A stretch of DNA of 35,440 nucleotides from JBAWWY01 sp037144355 (GCA_037144355.1 JBAWWY010000014.1:1-35440); one strand, 5' to 3'. Counted from the first letter of the stretch, positions 9,881-18,822 are shown. Numbers and translations: made by a program. The notes: generated by a model not told the origin, from the letters alone.

Positions 9881-10936
9881 CTAAATATTAACATGCTTGT
9901 TCAATGGATTATTTTTGGAAAATGATTTTTTTAAAACCACATAAGCCAGACATAACGGTATAACAACAACGCCTATAACGAGGAGTGATACAAACATTTG
10001 GCCGACTACACCTTCTATACCCAGTCTATTGCTAATTGACACTCCAGCTATTATTCCCAGAGGATGTGAAAGGTATATGTAGTAGGATGCGGCGCTTATT
10101 GAGAGCAGGAAATTCCTTGCCTCTTTTATTCTACCCTTTTGGTAGATATTTTCAATAATTCCTGCGATTATAAAGTATGTCATGCAGGCTATACTGCTGA
10201 AAATAAGGAAAGCATATGAATCGCTGATAAATGGATATCCCAGTTTCAAAACCTGTGCTTGATAGAACTGGTATGCATACAATCCGCCAGAGCATATGAA
10301 AGCAATGAAAATCGGCCACTTGTATTTGTTCATAAAGGCCATTGTCTTTTCATATTCTTTTCCAAAATAACACCCAATAACAAAATAAAGGGCGTACGTC
10401 CCGAAAAACCTTCCCACCCATTCAGATTGTACTATGTTGATGGATATCAGGGATAATATTGCCGTTGCAGGAATTATTAAAAGCGGCTTATACCTATTAA
10501 CCACTTGATGGAAAAGACCGTATAAAAGATAAAATTGTATAATTATAACCACGAAATACAAATGGTATATGAGTTTTCCGGAAAAGACATTTCCAATAAA
10601 AAATTCCCAGGAGAATGCATAGGTTCCACTTGATACATAGTAGGCATAATAGATTATACAGAAAAACAAGTATGGAACCAGTATCCTCATGAATCTTTTC
10701 CTGAGGAATTTAAAATAATCTAGGTTCTTATCCTTGTATACATAAAATAGAGACATTCCGCTTGCAAATATGAACATTGGTACTGAGGGTTTTGCAAACC
10801 TGTTAATTGCAAGAAGCAAGGTCAATGTGTTACCGGATGTTAGTGTTACAACAGGCGTGGCCGTTACATGGATTAATATTACCATGAATGCAGCCAATGC
10901 CTTGTATATATCCAAAGTGTAAATTTTCTTGCTCAT
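9881..10936 (-). CDS. Membrane acyltransferase, acyltransferase-3 family
   Basis: A 351-residue polytopic membrane protein of the acyltransferase-3 (OafA/YrhL-like) family, which transfers acetyl or other acyl groups to cell-surface glycans or lipids. The N-terminus reads LDIYKALAAFMVILIHVTA, with the conserved histidine of the first helix, and is followed by SVPMFIFASGMSLFY and FLRKRFMRILVPYLFF, typical of the family. About ten hydrophobic helices follow. AAGGAAGGA lies before the ATG. It is divergent from citrate synthase and about 60 nt upstream of uvrB. The acceptor substrate cannot be told from sequence. Confidence 0.85.
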   Translation of the reverse strand: MSKKIYTLDIYKALAAFMVILIHVTATPVVTLTSGNTLTLLLAINRFAKPSVPMFIFASGMSLFYVYKDKNLDYFKFLRKRFMRILVPYLFFCIIYYAYYVSSGTYAFSWEFFIGNVFSGKLIYHLYFVVIIIQFYLLYGLFHQVVNRYKPLLIIPATAILSLISINIVQSEWVGRFFGTYALYFVIGCYFGKEYEKTMAFMNKYKWPIFIAFICSGGLYAYQFYQAQVLKLGYPFISDSYAFLIFSSIACMTYFIIAGIIENIYQKGRIKEARNFLLSISAASYYIYLSHPLGIIAGVSISNRLGIEGVVGQMFVSLLVIGVVVIPLCLAYVVLKKSFSKNNPLNKHVNI

Positions 10937-11083
10937 GGGTTAATCCTTCCTTGACGCAGAATAAAAGTTTTGTTGGCATCAAAATAGTTTCTTGCGTCTA
11001 ATTTTATATTATTTTTAGGCATTTGTCTGAACAATTTTATAAAATGAATATTTTTTCCAGTTTGTATACATTGCCTATCTCAA

Positions 11084-11112
11084 TTGACAATTACCAGTAA
11101 ATCTGTTAGATT
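11084..11112 (+). promoter_or_regulatory. Sigma-A-type promoter of citrate synthase gene
   Basis: TTGACA (perfect -35) at 11084-11089, a 17-nt spacer, then TAGATT at 11107-11112 as -10 (4 of 6). It lies about 35 nt before the start codon of the citrate synthase gene. No dyad symmetry was noticed around it. Confidence 0.6.
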
Positions 11113-11147
11113 GTAAATACTATATTACTAGATAGGGGGGTCTCAAT

Positions 11148-12647
11148 TTGAATAATAATTCATCTGTTAATAATATTTCCAAGCTGGAAAACGGGCAGGA
11201 AATAGAAGCACCAAAAAAACATAGAATTGCATCATCCGGCAAAAAGATAGCTAGCGTTGAGGAAGAATTCATCAATAGCATGTCAAAGACTTTAGTTGCA
11301 AATAATTCAATTGACGATGCTTTCTACGGGAAATTTGATGTTAAAAGAGGATTGAGGGACTCCAATGGAGCCGGAGTTATTGTTGGTCTTACAAAGATTG
11401 GCGATGTTCAAGGCTATTCAGTCAACGAAAAAAACGAAAAAGTTGCCATTGATGGGAAGCTTTTTTATCGCGGTATTGATGTTGAGGACCTGGTAAACAA
11501 TTGCTTGAAGGAAGACCGTTTTGGTTATGAAGAAGCCAGCTATCTCTTGCTTTTCGGTTCATTGCCGACAGTAAAACAGCTGGAAACATATAAGAATGTC
11601 CTGGGCATGAAAAGGGAAATCCCAAAAGATTTCACAAGAGATATGATATTGACTGCTCCAAGCAACGATATCATGAACAAACTTGCGAGAAGCGTTCTTG
11701 CCTTGTATTCCTATGACAAGAATGCAGACGATATATCCATAGACAATGTCCTAAGACAGTCGATAAGCCTTATTGCAAGTCTGCCTTGCCTTATAGCTTA
11801 TGGTTACCAAGCTAAAAGATCCCATCATCATGGTGAGAGTCTTTTCATACATCATCCAGATCCAAAGCTCAGCACAGCTGAAAATATCCTGAAATTGATC
11901 CGCCCAACTGGGGAATACACTGATCTTGAAGCCAAGCTTCTTGACCTTTCAATGGTTCTTCATGCAGAACATGGTGGCGGTAACAATTCATCATTTACAA
12001 TACATGTTGTTTCATCCACTGGTACTGATACTTATTCCGCAATCTCCGCTGCCGTAGGTTCATTGAAGGGACCAAAGCATGGTGGTGCCAATATTGAAGT
12101 AATCCAGATGATTGAAGATATAAAGAATAATGTGAAGGATATAACCGATTTTGAAGAAGTCGAACAATATCTTATTAAAATACTCAAAGGTGAAGCCAAT
12201 GACCGCTCCGGTCTTATTTATGGACTTGGCCATGCCGTATACACAATTTCAGATCCAAGGGCAATTCTTCTTAAGAGCATGGCTAGAAAACTTGCCGAAA
12301 CAAAGGGAATACTTGATGACTTCATGCTTTATGATTTTATAGAGAGAAGGGCTCCAGAGCTTTTCATGCAGGTTAAGAAAACTAAAAACAGGATGCCTGC
12401 CAACGTTGATTTGTACTCCGGATTCGTATACAGCGCTTTAAATATCCCCGTGGATATTGCCACACCAATATTTGCAGCTGCAAGAATCTCCGGTTGGTGC
12501 GCCCATAGAATTGAAGAACTGGTAGGTACCGGCAAGATAATGCGTCCAGCATACAAGTGCGTTCAACCTCATCTTAAATACGTTCCAATTGAAAAAAGAG
12601 TTGAGAAGACTCAAACTTTAAAAGCTTCGAAATCGGCAAAAGAATAA
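11148..12647 (+). CDS. gltA: Citrate synthase
   Basis: A 499-residue si-type citrate synthase (GltA/CitZ family) condensing acetyl-CoA and oxaloacetate to citrate. The catalytic triad is visible: H272 region in HAEHGGGNNSS (H272/H275), H311 in GPKHGGAN and D421 in NRMPANVDLYSG. The start is a TTG with GGGGGG seven nt upstream and a good promoter before it; an internal ATG at 11280 lacks such a site. The chosen start gives an N-terminal extension of about 40-50 residues rich in Asn, Ser and Lys that is longer than in most bacterial homologues. The gene stands alone and is followed by a bidirectional terminator. In a fermentative anaerobe it probably feeds glutamate synthesis. Confidence 0.95.
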   Translation: MNNNSSVNNISKLENGQEIEAPKKHRIASSGKKIASVEEEFINSMSKTLVANNSIDDAFYGKFDVKRGLRDSNGAGVIVGLTKIGDVQGYSVNEKNEKVAIDGKLFYRGIDVEDLVNNCLKEDRFGYEEASYLLLFGSLPTVKQLETYKNVLGMKREIPKDFTRDMILTAPSNDIMNKLARSVLALYSYDKNADDISIDNVLRQSISLIASLPCLIAYGYQAKRSHHHGESLFIHHPDPKLSTAENILKLIRPTGEYTDLEAKLLDLSMVLHAEHGGGNNSSFTIHVVSSTGTDTYSAISAAVGSLKGPKHGGANIEVIQMIEDIKNNVKDITDFEEVEQYLIKILKGEANDRSGLIYGLGHAVYTISDPRAILLKSMARKLAETKGILDDFMLYDFIERRAPELFMQVKKTKNRMPANVDLYSGFVYSALNIPVDIATPIFAAARISGWCAHRIEELVGTGKIMRPAYKCVQPHLKYVPIEKRVEKTQTLKASKSAKE

Positions 12648-12680
12648 TATCAAAATAAATACATAACAACTTAAGTATAA

Positions 12681-12710
12681 AAAAGACGGGAACTGATGTT
12701 TCCGTCTTTT
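12681..12710. terminator. Bidirectional intrinsic terminator between gltA and the hyp genes
   Basis: Stem AAAAGACGGGAAC / GTTTCCGTCTTTT with loop TGAT and one G-T pair. On the minus strand it is followed by a T6 run, on the plus strand by TTTT. It lies 33 nt after the citrate synthase stop and about 130 nt after hypE, so it can end both convergent transcripts. Confidence 0.8.
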
Positions 12711-12744
12711 GGTTATAATCTTACCTATTCATGTTCATCTTTTG

Positions 12745-12806
12745 TTTGTCACTTTTTAATCAGTCGCTTCTGCTTTTATTTGTCACTTTTTAATCAGTCG
12801 CTTCTG
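12745..12806. repeat. Two direct copies of a 28-bp intergenic repeat
   Basis: Two identical 28-bp copies beginning TTTGTCACTTTTTAATCAGT occupy 12745-12772 and 12779-12806, separated by six bases (CTTTTA), period 34. They lie between the hypE stop and the shared terminator, so in the 3' untranslated region of the ech-hyp transcript. There are only two copies and no spacer diversity. Origin by local tandem duplication is likely; function is unknown. Confidence 0.85.
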
Positions 12807-12842
12807 TTATTAATCCCTTGTCAATTTGTCAAGAATTCCTAG

Positions 12843-13823
12843 TTAACAAATTCTTGGAAGTCCTTCTCCATAAAGAATGTCTACGATTCTAGTCCCACCC
12901 AGATTGGTCTTCATGAAAACCCTATTGCCACCAGCCACTTTTCCGATTATGGCAGCATCTTTGGAATATGGTATGTTTTTCATTATTTCCAATGCTTTTT
13001 CAGCGTCTTCACCTGGCACTATTGCAATCATCTTGCCTTCGTTTGCCATATAGAGCGGGTCAAGACCTAGGATTTCTGAAAAGCTCCTCACTGTTTCTGA
13101 AACCGGCAAGGATTTCTCTATAATTTCTATGGAGCAGTTTGAAGAGTCTGCAATCTCATTCAATATGGTTCCCAGACCTCCCCTTGTAACATCTCTCATT
13201 GCTTTGACTTTGATTCCGTTGTCAAGCAGTGCAAATACTATGCTGTTCAAAGGTGCGCAATCGCTTTTGATATTGTTTTCTATTTTCATGCGTTCGCTCA
13301 AAATGCATGCATGATGGTCTCCCAGATTGCCTGAAATAATTATCACATCACCATCCACACAGTTTGACGCGCTAATATTGACTCCCTCTTTTATTGTTCC
13401 GATTCCCGATGTATTTATATATAAGCCGCCATTGCCTTCCACTACCTTGGTGTCCCCGGCAACGATCTTAATTCCAGCTTCCCTGGCTGCTTCCTTCATT
13501 GAAATCACAATTGTCTCCAATTCCTGGATTTCCAAACCTTCTTCCATAATGAAACCCACCGTGATGTACTTTGGTGTCGCCCCCATCATGAGCAGGTCGT
13601 TGGTCGTACCACAGATTGCAAGTTTCCCAATATCTCCACCTTTGAAAAAAATAGGGGTTACGACGAAAGAGTCTGTACTGAAAGCGATTTTGCCATTTAC
13701 TTCTAGTACCGCCGCATCTTCCATCTTGTCCAAGATCTCATTTGCGAAATGCTTTGCGAATATATTTTTCATCAAGTCTTGGGAAGCATTTCCTCCGCTC
13801 CCATGGGACATGTTTATCTTCAA
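12843..13823 (-). CDS. hypE: Hydrogenase maturation protein HypE
   Basis: A 326-residue ATP-dependent dehydratase of the AIR-synthase/PurM fold. It converts the thiocarboxamide on its C-terminal cysteine to thiocyanate, the cyanide source for the NiFe centre; HypF supplies the carbamoyl group. The sequence shows MSHGSGG at the N-terminus, FSTDSFVVTP near residue 48, AGDTKVV and MRDVTRGGLGTILNE, and ends with the diagnostic PRIC (Cys326). The TTG at 13823 is the start because GGAGGG lies eight nt upstream; the ATG four codons later is too far from it. Last gene of the ech-hyp operon, 88 nt after hypD. Confidence 0.95.
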   Translation of the reverse strand: MKINMSHGSGGNASQDLMKNIFAKHFANEILDKMEDAAVLEVNGKIAFSTDSFVVTPIFFKGGDIGKLAICGTTNDLLMMGATPKYITVGFIMEEGLEIQELETIVISMKEAAREAGIKIVAGDTKVVEGNGGLYINTSGIGTIKEGVNISASNCVDGDVIIISGNLGDHHACILSERMKIENNIKSDCAPLNSIVFALLDNGIKVKAMRDVTRGGLGTILNEIADSSNCSIEIIEKSLPVSETVRSFSEILGLDPLYMANEGKMIAIVPGEDAEKALEIMKNIPYSKDAAIIGKVAGGNRVFMKTNLGGTRIVDILYGEGLPRIC

Positions 13824-13911
13824 TTTTCAGCCCTCCATCTGCTACCTTGATATTTATTAAACTTATCAAAATCAAATATATATTTTATCCTTGGAATATT
13901 GGAAAATCATA

Positions 13912-14952
13912 TTAGGAATTACGATACCATATTCCACATGCACCCTCCGATGAAACCATGCATGGTCCAAATGGATTGGTGGGATTGCAATTTGTCTTAA
14001 ACATTGGGCATTCGTCTGGGTTTATCCTTCCAATAATCACCTGGGCGCATTTGCATGCTTCCGGCAGCTTCGTGTCATAGTCCAATCCAAAACTCCCACC
14101 GTCGTATTCTGAATACTCGTCTCTGAGATACAATCCAGATCCTTCAATCCTGCCCAAGCCTCTCCATACTGCCGCATCTTCCTTGTAATATTCCTTTATA
14201 ACTTCCTGTGCTTTGATATTTCCCTTTGAAGAAACTGCGTTTTTATATAAATTGTGGGATTTACCATCCTTTTCCTCGAGTTGTTTAATAATATCGTAAA
14301 TCGCCGCCAAAATATGTTCACCGGAAAATCCAGCCACAACAAATGGCTTCTTATATTTTGCCGCCAGCGAGTCATACGCGTCGCTGCCAATTACCACGCT
14401 GACATGTCCCGGGCAAATGAATCCGTCAATGTCGGGCTCTGCTTCGCAAATCCATTCCAATGGAAGGATGATTGTTTTCAGTGCCGTCAGAAGCTTGATA
14501 TTTTTTATTCCAGCTTTAACCGCTTCCCCAATTACCAGTGCATACATTGGAGCGGTGGTTTCAAAACCAACTGCTGCAATTACATAGGTAATATTAGGAT
14601 TTTTCAAAGCCTTGTCGATTGCCTCAAACGGTGAATACATAAGTTCAACTTTTGCTCCATCTCCCTTGACTTGGGATAGGCTTTCCGTAGTTCCCGGTAC
14701 CTTCATCATGTCCCCAAATGTAAGCAGGATATGATTTTCCATCTTGGAATATTCAATGCATTTGTCAATATATGCAGTTGGCGTAACGCAGACCGGACAT
14801 CCAGGGCCTGATATGAGCTTGATCTTATCCGAAATAAGCGACCTGATTCCGCTGTTGAAAATGCTTGCGGTGTGTGTGCCGCAAACTTCCATTATTTTCA
14901 ATGGTTTACCATTGTAATCTCTTAAATAATCAATTACTTTCTCAATTTCCAT
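13912..14952 (-). CDS. hypD: Hydrogenase maturation protein HypD
   Basis: A 346-residue [4Fe-4S] scaffold protein that, with HypC, assembles the Fe(CN)2CO group. The sequence shows MEVCGTHT (C24), GPGCPVC (C52, C55), GFETTAP, a CPGHVS motif, and a C-terminal cysteine set in CKCAQVI...NPDECPMFKTNC...GPCMVSSEGAC that holds the iron-sulfur cluster. It is slightly shorter than many homologues (about 360-380) but has all the motifs. The ATG follows AAGGCGCTTTA. It starts 21 nt after hypC. Confidence 0.96.
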   Translation of the reverse strand: MEIEKVIDYLRDYNGKPLKIMEVCGTHTASIFNSGIRSLISDKIKLISGPGCPVCVTPTAYIDKCIEYSKMENHILLTFGDMMKVPGTTESLSQVKGDGAKVELMYSPFEAIDKALKNPNITYVIAAVGFETTAPMYALVIGEAVKAGIKNIKLLTALKTIILPLEWICEAEPDIDGFICPGHVSVVIGSDAYDSLAAKYKKPFVVAGFSGEHILAAIYDIIKQLEEKDGKSHNLYKNAVSSKGNIKAQEVIKEYYKEDAAVWRGLGRIEGSGLYLRDEYSEYDGGSFGLDYDTKLPEACKCAQVIIGRINPDECPMFKTNCNPTNPFGPCMVSSEGACGIWYRNS

Positions 14953-14973
14953 TAAAGCGCCTTATCCTTATCA

Positions 14974-15192
14974 CTAAATTCCAATTTCTTCAAGTTCTCG
15001 AAACAAATCCATTAGTTCCTCGGCCTTGTCCTTTTCCATCACTTCCAAAGCACAACCAGCATGAACTAACACATAATCTCCGACTTTAGCATCAATCAAG
15101 CCAAGATTCACATCGACCAGATTTCCACTAAATTCCACTTTTCCTTTTCCGCCTTCTATGCCAACTATCTTCCCAGGTATTGCAATACACAT
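14974..15192 (-). CDS. hypC: Hydrogenase assembly chaperone HypC
   Basis: A 72-residue HypC/HupF chaperone that works with HypD and escorts the iron group to the hydrogenase large subunit. The start is fixed by the family: the mature protein must begin MC, since Cys2 is essential, and here the reading frame gives MCIAIPGKIV at 15192. GGAG is placed correctly upstream. An ATG ten codons earlier would bury the cysteine. The conserved GDYVLVHAG motif is present. It lies 65 nt after hypF. Confidence 0.95.
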   Translation of the reverse strand: MCIAIPGKIVGIEGGKGKVEFSGNLVDVNLGLIDAKVGDYVLVHAGCALEVMEKDKAEELMDLFRELEEIGI

Positions 15193-15257
15193 ATGTTTCT
15201 CCATTCTTATATAAGTTTTCAAATTCGATGGTATTAAATAATTCTAAACTATTTCGC

Positions 15258-17756
15258 TTATTGCCTATCGGCAATCAACTTTCCAATATAGGCTTGCCCT
15301 AGGCTTATTCCTCCATCATTTGGTGGAACTGAAATATTGTAGTATGTCTCAAATCCTTCTTTTCTGAGCAATTCAAGAGTTTTCTCCATCAAAATCTTAT
15401 TCTGAAAGACCCCGCCGCTAAGAGCGACTTGATTTATATCTTCCTTTTGTCTAATCCGAAGCGAACATTCCAGTATTAGTTCCGCGACCGCATTATGAAA
15501 TCCTAGAGCCATTGCTTCCTTGCTTGCTCCTTCTTGCTTACCCTTGATTATACTCTGCAAAACTGCTTTTGGTGAGAATATGTTCATGGCGTCTACTTCG
15601 AATTTCATTCCATAGGGTGCAATCCCTTCATTGATTGCCTTCGCCGCAAAATTCTCCAGCATTATGGCACATTCGCCTTCGTATGAGTTTTCATGATGAA
15701 TGTCTATGAGCGATGATATTCCATCAAAAAGTCTTCCCATGCTGGTGCTCCGAATTGAGTTTATATTATTAGTCAAGGCAGCCTTGACTATTTCAAACCT
15801 TGGATCATTTATCCCACTGGTGTCTGCCAGACCGAAGGCTTCCAGATAGCTGAAACATGACTTCCAGCCTTCTTTCATGGAGGAATCACCTCCAAGCATG
15901 CTTACATATTCCAGATGCCCCATTCTGGCGAATTCAGCATTCTGGCAAATGAGGATTTCGGATCCCCAGATATTTCTGTCTGTCCCGAATCCCGTTCCAT
16001 CGAAGCTGAAACCGATAACGCTTCCTTTGATGTCATGTTCCGCCATTACCGATGCAATGTGGGCATGATGGTGCTGAACCATGATGACTTTAATATTTTC
16101 CCGGGCCCCAATCTCTTTTGCAAGCTTGGTTGTAAAATAAAGAGGGTGATTGTCGCATACTATTAATGATGGTTTTATTTTCAACAGGGTTTGAAGCTTT
16201 TCAAGTCTTTCCTCATATATTGAAGTGTTTTCATAGGAATCCAAGTCCGACAAGAATTCACTCGTATATGCGTAATTGCCACTAGTTAAGGTAAATGCCG
16301 ACTTCAGTTGGCCCCCCATTGCTAGAATACTTGTATTTGGAATCCCGCCGGTGTTTTCCGACTCCCCATTCCTATTGACAAATTCTTCCCCATTGATAAA
16401 TAAAGGTACTGGGGCATAGCCCTTGGATCTTCTTATCATTTGTGGCTGATGGTCTATAACTCTTACTACTGAATCATCCAGCCTGGTTATTATTTCCCTT
16501 TGGTGATAAAGCATCCCGATTCTAGTCTTTTTATTATTTTCAAAACCCTTCGTTCCCTTTTCGCAACCCTTCACTTCATTATTGAGGACTTCCTTTATTT
16601 CTTCATCACTTATTATTATTGGCTGGGATGGCGCATTCGCACTAGTCATGACCAAAGGTCCTGTTTTATCTAGTATTAAATATTGAATGCCTATGCTTGG
16701 TAGAAATGCTCCAATATATCTGCTGGATTTTGAAACGCTTTCAGAAACTTGCATGCTTCCACTATTAAGATTCTTTTCAAGAAGTACAATCGGCCGTGCA
16801 TTTGAGGTTAGCAGTTCCTCTTCCTCCTTGGTGCATTGGCAGTATTTCTTTATTTGTTCCATTCCGCGAAACATTACGCCAAATGGCTTTTCTTCCCTTT
16901 TCTTCATTTTCCGCAAGTTTTTACAAGCCTGATCGGATACGGCGCTGCAAGCTAGATAGTAGCCTCCGGTTCCTTTCAGTGCAAGGATTCCCCCGGAGTT
17001 AATCAAGTCGACTGCCTTTGAGATGGCAGATTCGTTTTCTTTGTCATATCTTGTGAGTTTCCGGTTTCCATCAACTTTATTGTCTATATCAGAATTGGAA
17101 ATATCGGATTTTGAATTATTGTCAGTTTCGTCTTCTGGCTTTTCAACATCTACCTGTTCAAAATAAGCAAATTCATTATATGGGCCGCAGTCATGACAGG
17201 AAATCGTCTGAGCGTGGAATCTTCTATTATCTATATCCGTGTATTCTTCCTTGCATTGGCTGCACATCTCAAATTCATTCATGGTTGTATTGTGCCTGTC
17301 ATAGGGGATATCCCTGGTTAAGGAATATCTTGGCCCACAAATCATGCAGCTGTTATATGGGTGCCTGAATCTTCTGTTGGTTTTGTCATATATTTCCTCT
17401 ACGCATGCAGGGCAGATGGCCAGATCAGAAGGAATCATGGCTATGCCTTCAAATTCTTCTCCGCTTTCAGAAATATCGAAACCAGAAAATTCTTCAGTCG
17501 CTACAACACTTTTTTCCAAATGCACTATTTCAGCTGGGGCAGGCTTGTTTGCCTTAATCGTGGAAATAAAAAGGTCAATACGATCCTCGGTGTCCGTTAT
17601 GATAATTTCAACGAGACCTCCTTGGTTTCGAACTTTGCCCTTGATATCCATGGCTTTTGCCAGTTTAGCAACAAAGGGCCGAAAACCGACCCCTTGAACA
17701 ATTCCCCATAGCTTGATATTTACTGTAATGCTTCCGCGGCTTTCTTCTCTATCCAT
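15258..17756 (-). CDS. hypF: Carbamoyltransferase HypF
   Basis: An 832-residue enzyme that uses carbamoyl phosphate and ATP to carbamoylate the HypE cysteine. Domains in order: acylphosphatase-like with VQGVGFRPFV (residues 20-29); two zinc fingers with C-x2-C pairs at 115/118, 137/140, 165/168 and 187/190; a YrdC-like domain from about residue 245 (KGTGGYYLAC); and a Kae1-like C-terminus with HHHAHIASVM and SGGVFQN. It is longer than the usual 740-780 residues because of a polar insert at about 203-240 (Asp/Asn/Ser/Lys-rich) and a smaller one before LYHQREIITRLDDSV. The ATG lies 37 nt inside the end of hypB; no alternative start keeps the acylphosphatase domain intact. Confidence 0.95.
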   Translation of the reverse strand: MDREESRGSITVNIKLWGIVQGVGFRPFVAKLAKAMDIKGKVRNQGGLVEIIITDTEDRIDLFISTIKANKPAPAEIVHLEKSVVATEEFSGFDISESGEEFEGIAMIPSDLAICPACVEEIYDKTNRRFRHPYNSCMICGPRYSLTRDIPYDRHNTTMNEFEMCSQCKEEYTDIDNRRFHAQTISCHDCGPYNEFAYFEQVDVEKPEDETDNNSKSDISNSDIDNKVDGNRKLTRYDKENESAISKAVDLINSGGILALKGTGGYYLACSAVSDQACKNLRKMKKREEKPFGVMFRGMEQIKKYCQCTKEEEELLTSNARPIVLLEKNLNSGSMQVSESVSKSSRYIGAFLPSIGIQYLILDKTGPLVMTSANAPSQPIIISDEEIKEVLNNEVKGCEKGTKGFENNKKTRIGMLYHQREIITRLDDSVVRVIDHQPQMIRRSKGYAPVPLFINGEEFVNRNGESENTGGIPNTSILAMGGQLKSAFTLTSGNYAYTSEFLSDLDSYENTSIYEERLEKLQTLLKIKPSLIVCDNHPLYFTTKLAKEIGARENIKVIMVQHHHAHIASVMAEHDIKGSVIGFSFDGTGFGTDRNIWGSEILICQNAEFARMGHLEYVSMLGGDSSMKEGWKSCFSYLEAFGLADTSGINDPRFEIVKAALTNNINSIRSTSMGRLFDGISSLIDIHHENSYEGECAIMLENFAAKAINEGIAPYGMKFEVDAMNIFSPKAVLQSIIKGKQEGASKEAMALGFHNAVAELILECSLRIRQKEDINQVALSGGVFQNKILMEKTLELLRKEGFETYYNISVPPNDGGISLGQAYIGKLIADRQ

Positions 17757-18385
17757 CTTGTTACTTCTTCATATCCTTCGCCGGTCTTTCCCGACACTTT
17801 GAATAATTCCACGTTTTTATTCTGACCTCTTACACCTGCCATGAAGAATTCCTCGTCGAAATCCACATACGGCAGCAAGTCTATCTTGTTTAAAATTATG
17901 ATGTCCGCATTTTGAAATGCCAGCGGGTATTTGTAAGGCTTGTCGCTTCCATCAGTAACTGAGACAATAAGCAGTTTTATATGTTCCCCTACGGAAAACT
18001 CTGCTGGGCATACTAAATTTCCGATATTTTCAATGAATAAAATACCTTTTTCCTTAAATTGTATATTCTGCACCGCATTGAAAATTAAAGGTGCATCAAG
18101 GTGGCAGGCACCAAATGTGTTAATCTGAAATGTATCAATTCCCAGGCTTCTCAAATCACGTGTATCTATATCGGATTCGATATCCCCTTCTATCACATAA
18201 GGCTTGAAGCCTTTTAAATTCTTTATAATCTGTTTTAAAGTGGTTGTCTTCCCAATACCGGGAGCCCCCATCACATTGATGGCGAATATATGGTCTTGTG
18301 TCATATCCTCGTTGATATGTTCCGCAATATGGTCATTTTCTCCATGGATATTCTCCATGACATTGATTTTCAATACATCGTGCAT
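17720..18385 (-). CDS. hypB: Hydrogenase nickel incorporation GTPase HypB
   Basis: A 221-residue SIMIBI-class GTPase that drives nickel insertion with HypA. Walker A GAPGIGKTT is at residues 40-48; the G3/G4-type regions include FIENIGNLVCPAEF and the NKID specificity motif; FGACHLDAP carries the conserved Cys-His of the metal site at the G domain. It has neither the N-terminal CxxCGC nickel motif of the E. coli protein nor a histidine-rich stretch, so it is the minimal type. The start at 18385 has GGAGG seven nt upstream; the open frame extends 16 codons further without support. It is preceded by a strong hairpin in the hypA-hypB gap. Confidence 0.94.
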   Translation of the reverse strand: MHDVLKINVMENIHGENDHIAEHINEDMTQDHIFAINVMGAPGIGKTTTLKQIIKNLKGFKPYVIEGDIESDIDTRDLRSLGIDTFQINTFGACHLDAPLIFNAVQNIQFKEKGILFIENIGNLVCPAEFSVGEHIKLLIVSVTDGSDKPYKYPLAFQNADIIILNKIDLLPYVDFDEEFFMAGVRGQNKNVELFKVSGKTGEGYEEVTRWIEKKAAEALQ

Positions 18386-18411
18386 TTCATGCCTCCAAAA
18401 ACTTGAAAAGG

Positions 18412-18436
18412 TAGTTGGGCGTTTTCCGCCCAACTA
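18412..18436 (-). other. Perfect 10-bp hairpin in the hypA-hypB gap
   Basis: Inverted repeat TAGTTGGGCG / CGCCCAACTA with a five-base loop, 10 nt after the hypA stop and about 26 nt before the hypB start. On the transcribed strand it is followed by CCTTTTC, too weak a U-tract for a confident terminator. It could be a partial terminator, an RNase processing site or an mRNA stabiliser that sets the ech/hypA to hypB-E ratio. Confidence 0.8.
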
Positions 18437-18446
18437 ACCCCAATAT

Positions 18447-18791
18447 TTATTGCTCTACATATATATTTTCAATATAGAATTCTTTACCGATGTCTGTTGG
18501 TCCACCTTGTCCGGCGCACTTGGGACATTCGAATGAAAAGATTACTCTTTCAAAGATTTCCCCACAGCTTTCACATTTAAGCTTTGGTTTGACTCTGATT
18601 ATTTCAATTTCAGCGCCTTCGCAAAGACTGCCTTCAGAAATTATATCAAAATACATCTGTATGGAATCGCCGATAAACCCTGAGTAATCGCCAACGACAA
18701 GCTCAACTTTCGTTACTTTGCTTGCCCCGGCTTCCACCGCATGCTTTTCAGCTAATTTGATTATTTGTTGTGTGATTGGATATTCGTGCAT
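18447..18791 (-). CDS. hypA: Hydrogenase nickel metallochaperone HypA
   Basis: A 114-residue nickel-binding protein that delivers nickel to the hydrogenase large subunit with HypB. It begins MHEYPITQQI, with the nickel-binding His2 and the conserved Glu3, and has the structural zinc site C73-x2-C76 ... C89-x2-C92. Length is typical. AAGGATG precedes the ATG. It starts 31 nt after echF, showing that hydrogenase and maturation genes form one operon. Confidence 0.96.
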   Translation of the reverse strand: MHEYPITQQIIKLAEKHAVEAGASKVTKVELVVGDYSGFIGDSIQMYFDIISEGSLCEGAEIEIIRVKPKLKCESCGEIFERVIFSFECPKCAGQGGPTDIGKEFYIENIYVEQ

Positions 18792-18822
18792 TTTTGCATC
18801 CTTTTCTATTTATATATGCAGT

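Noticed and set aside
10953..10999. Inverted repeat GACGCA ... TGCGTC upstream of the acyltransferase
   Set aside because: Only six base pairs with a long centre; expected by chance at this size.
12745..12806. CRISPR-like pair of 28-bp repeats
   Set aside because: Only two copies with a six-base spacer and no cas genes; a tandem duplication explains it.
13824..13911. Small gene or regulatory RNA in the hypD-hypE gap
   Set aside because: 88 nt of AT-rich DNA without a start/ribosome binding site pair or a stable hairpin.
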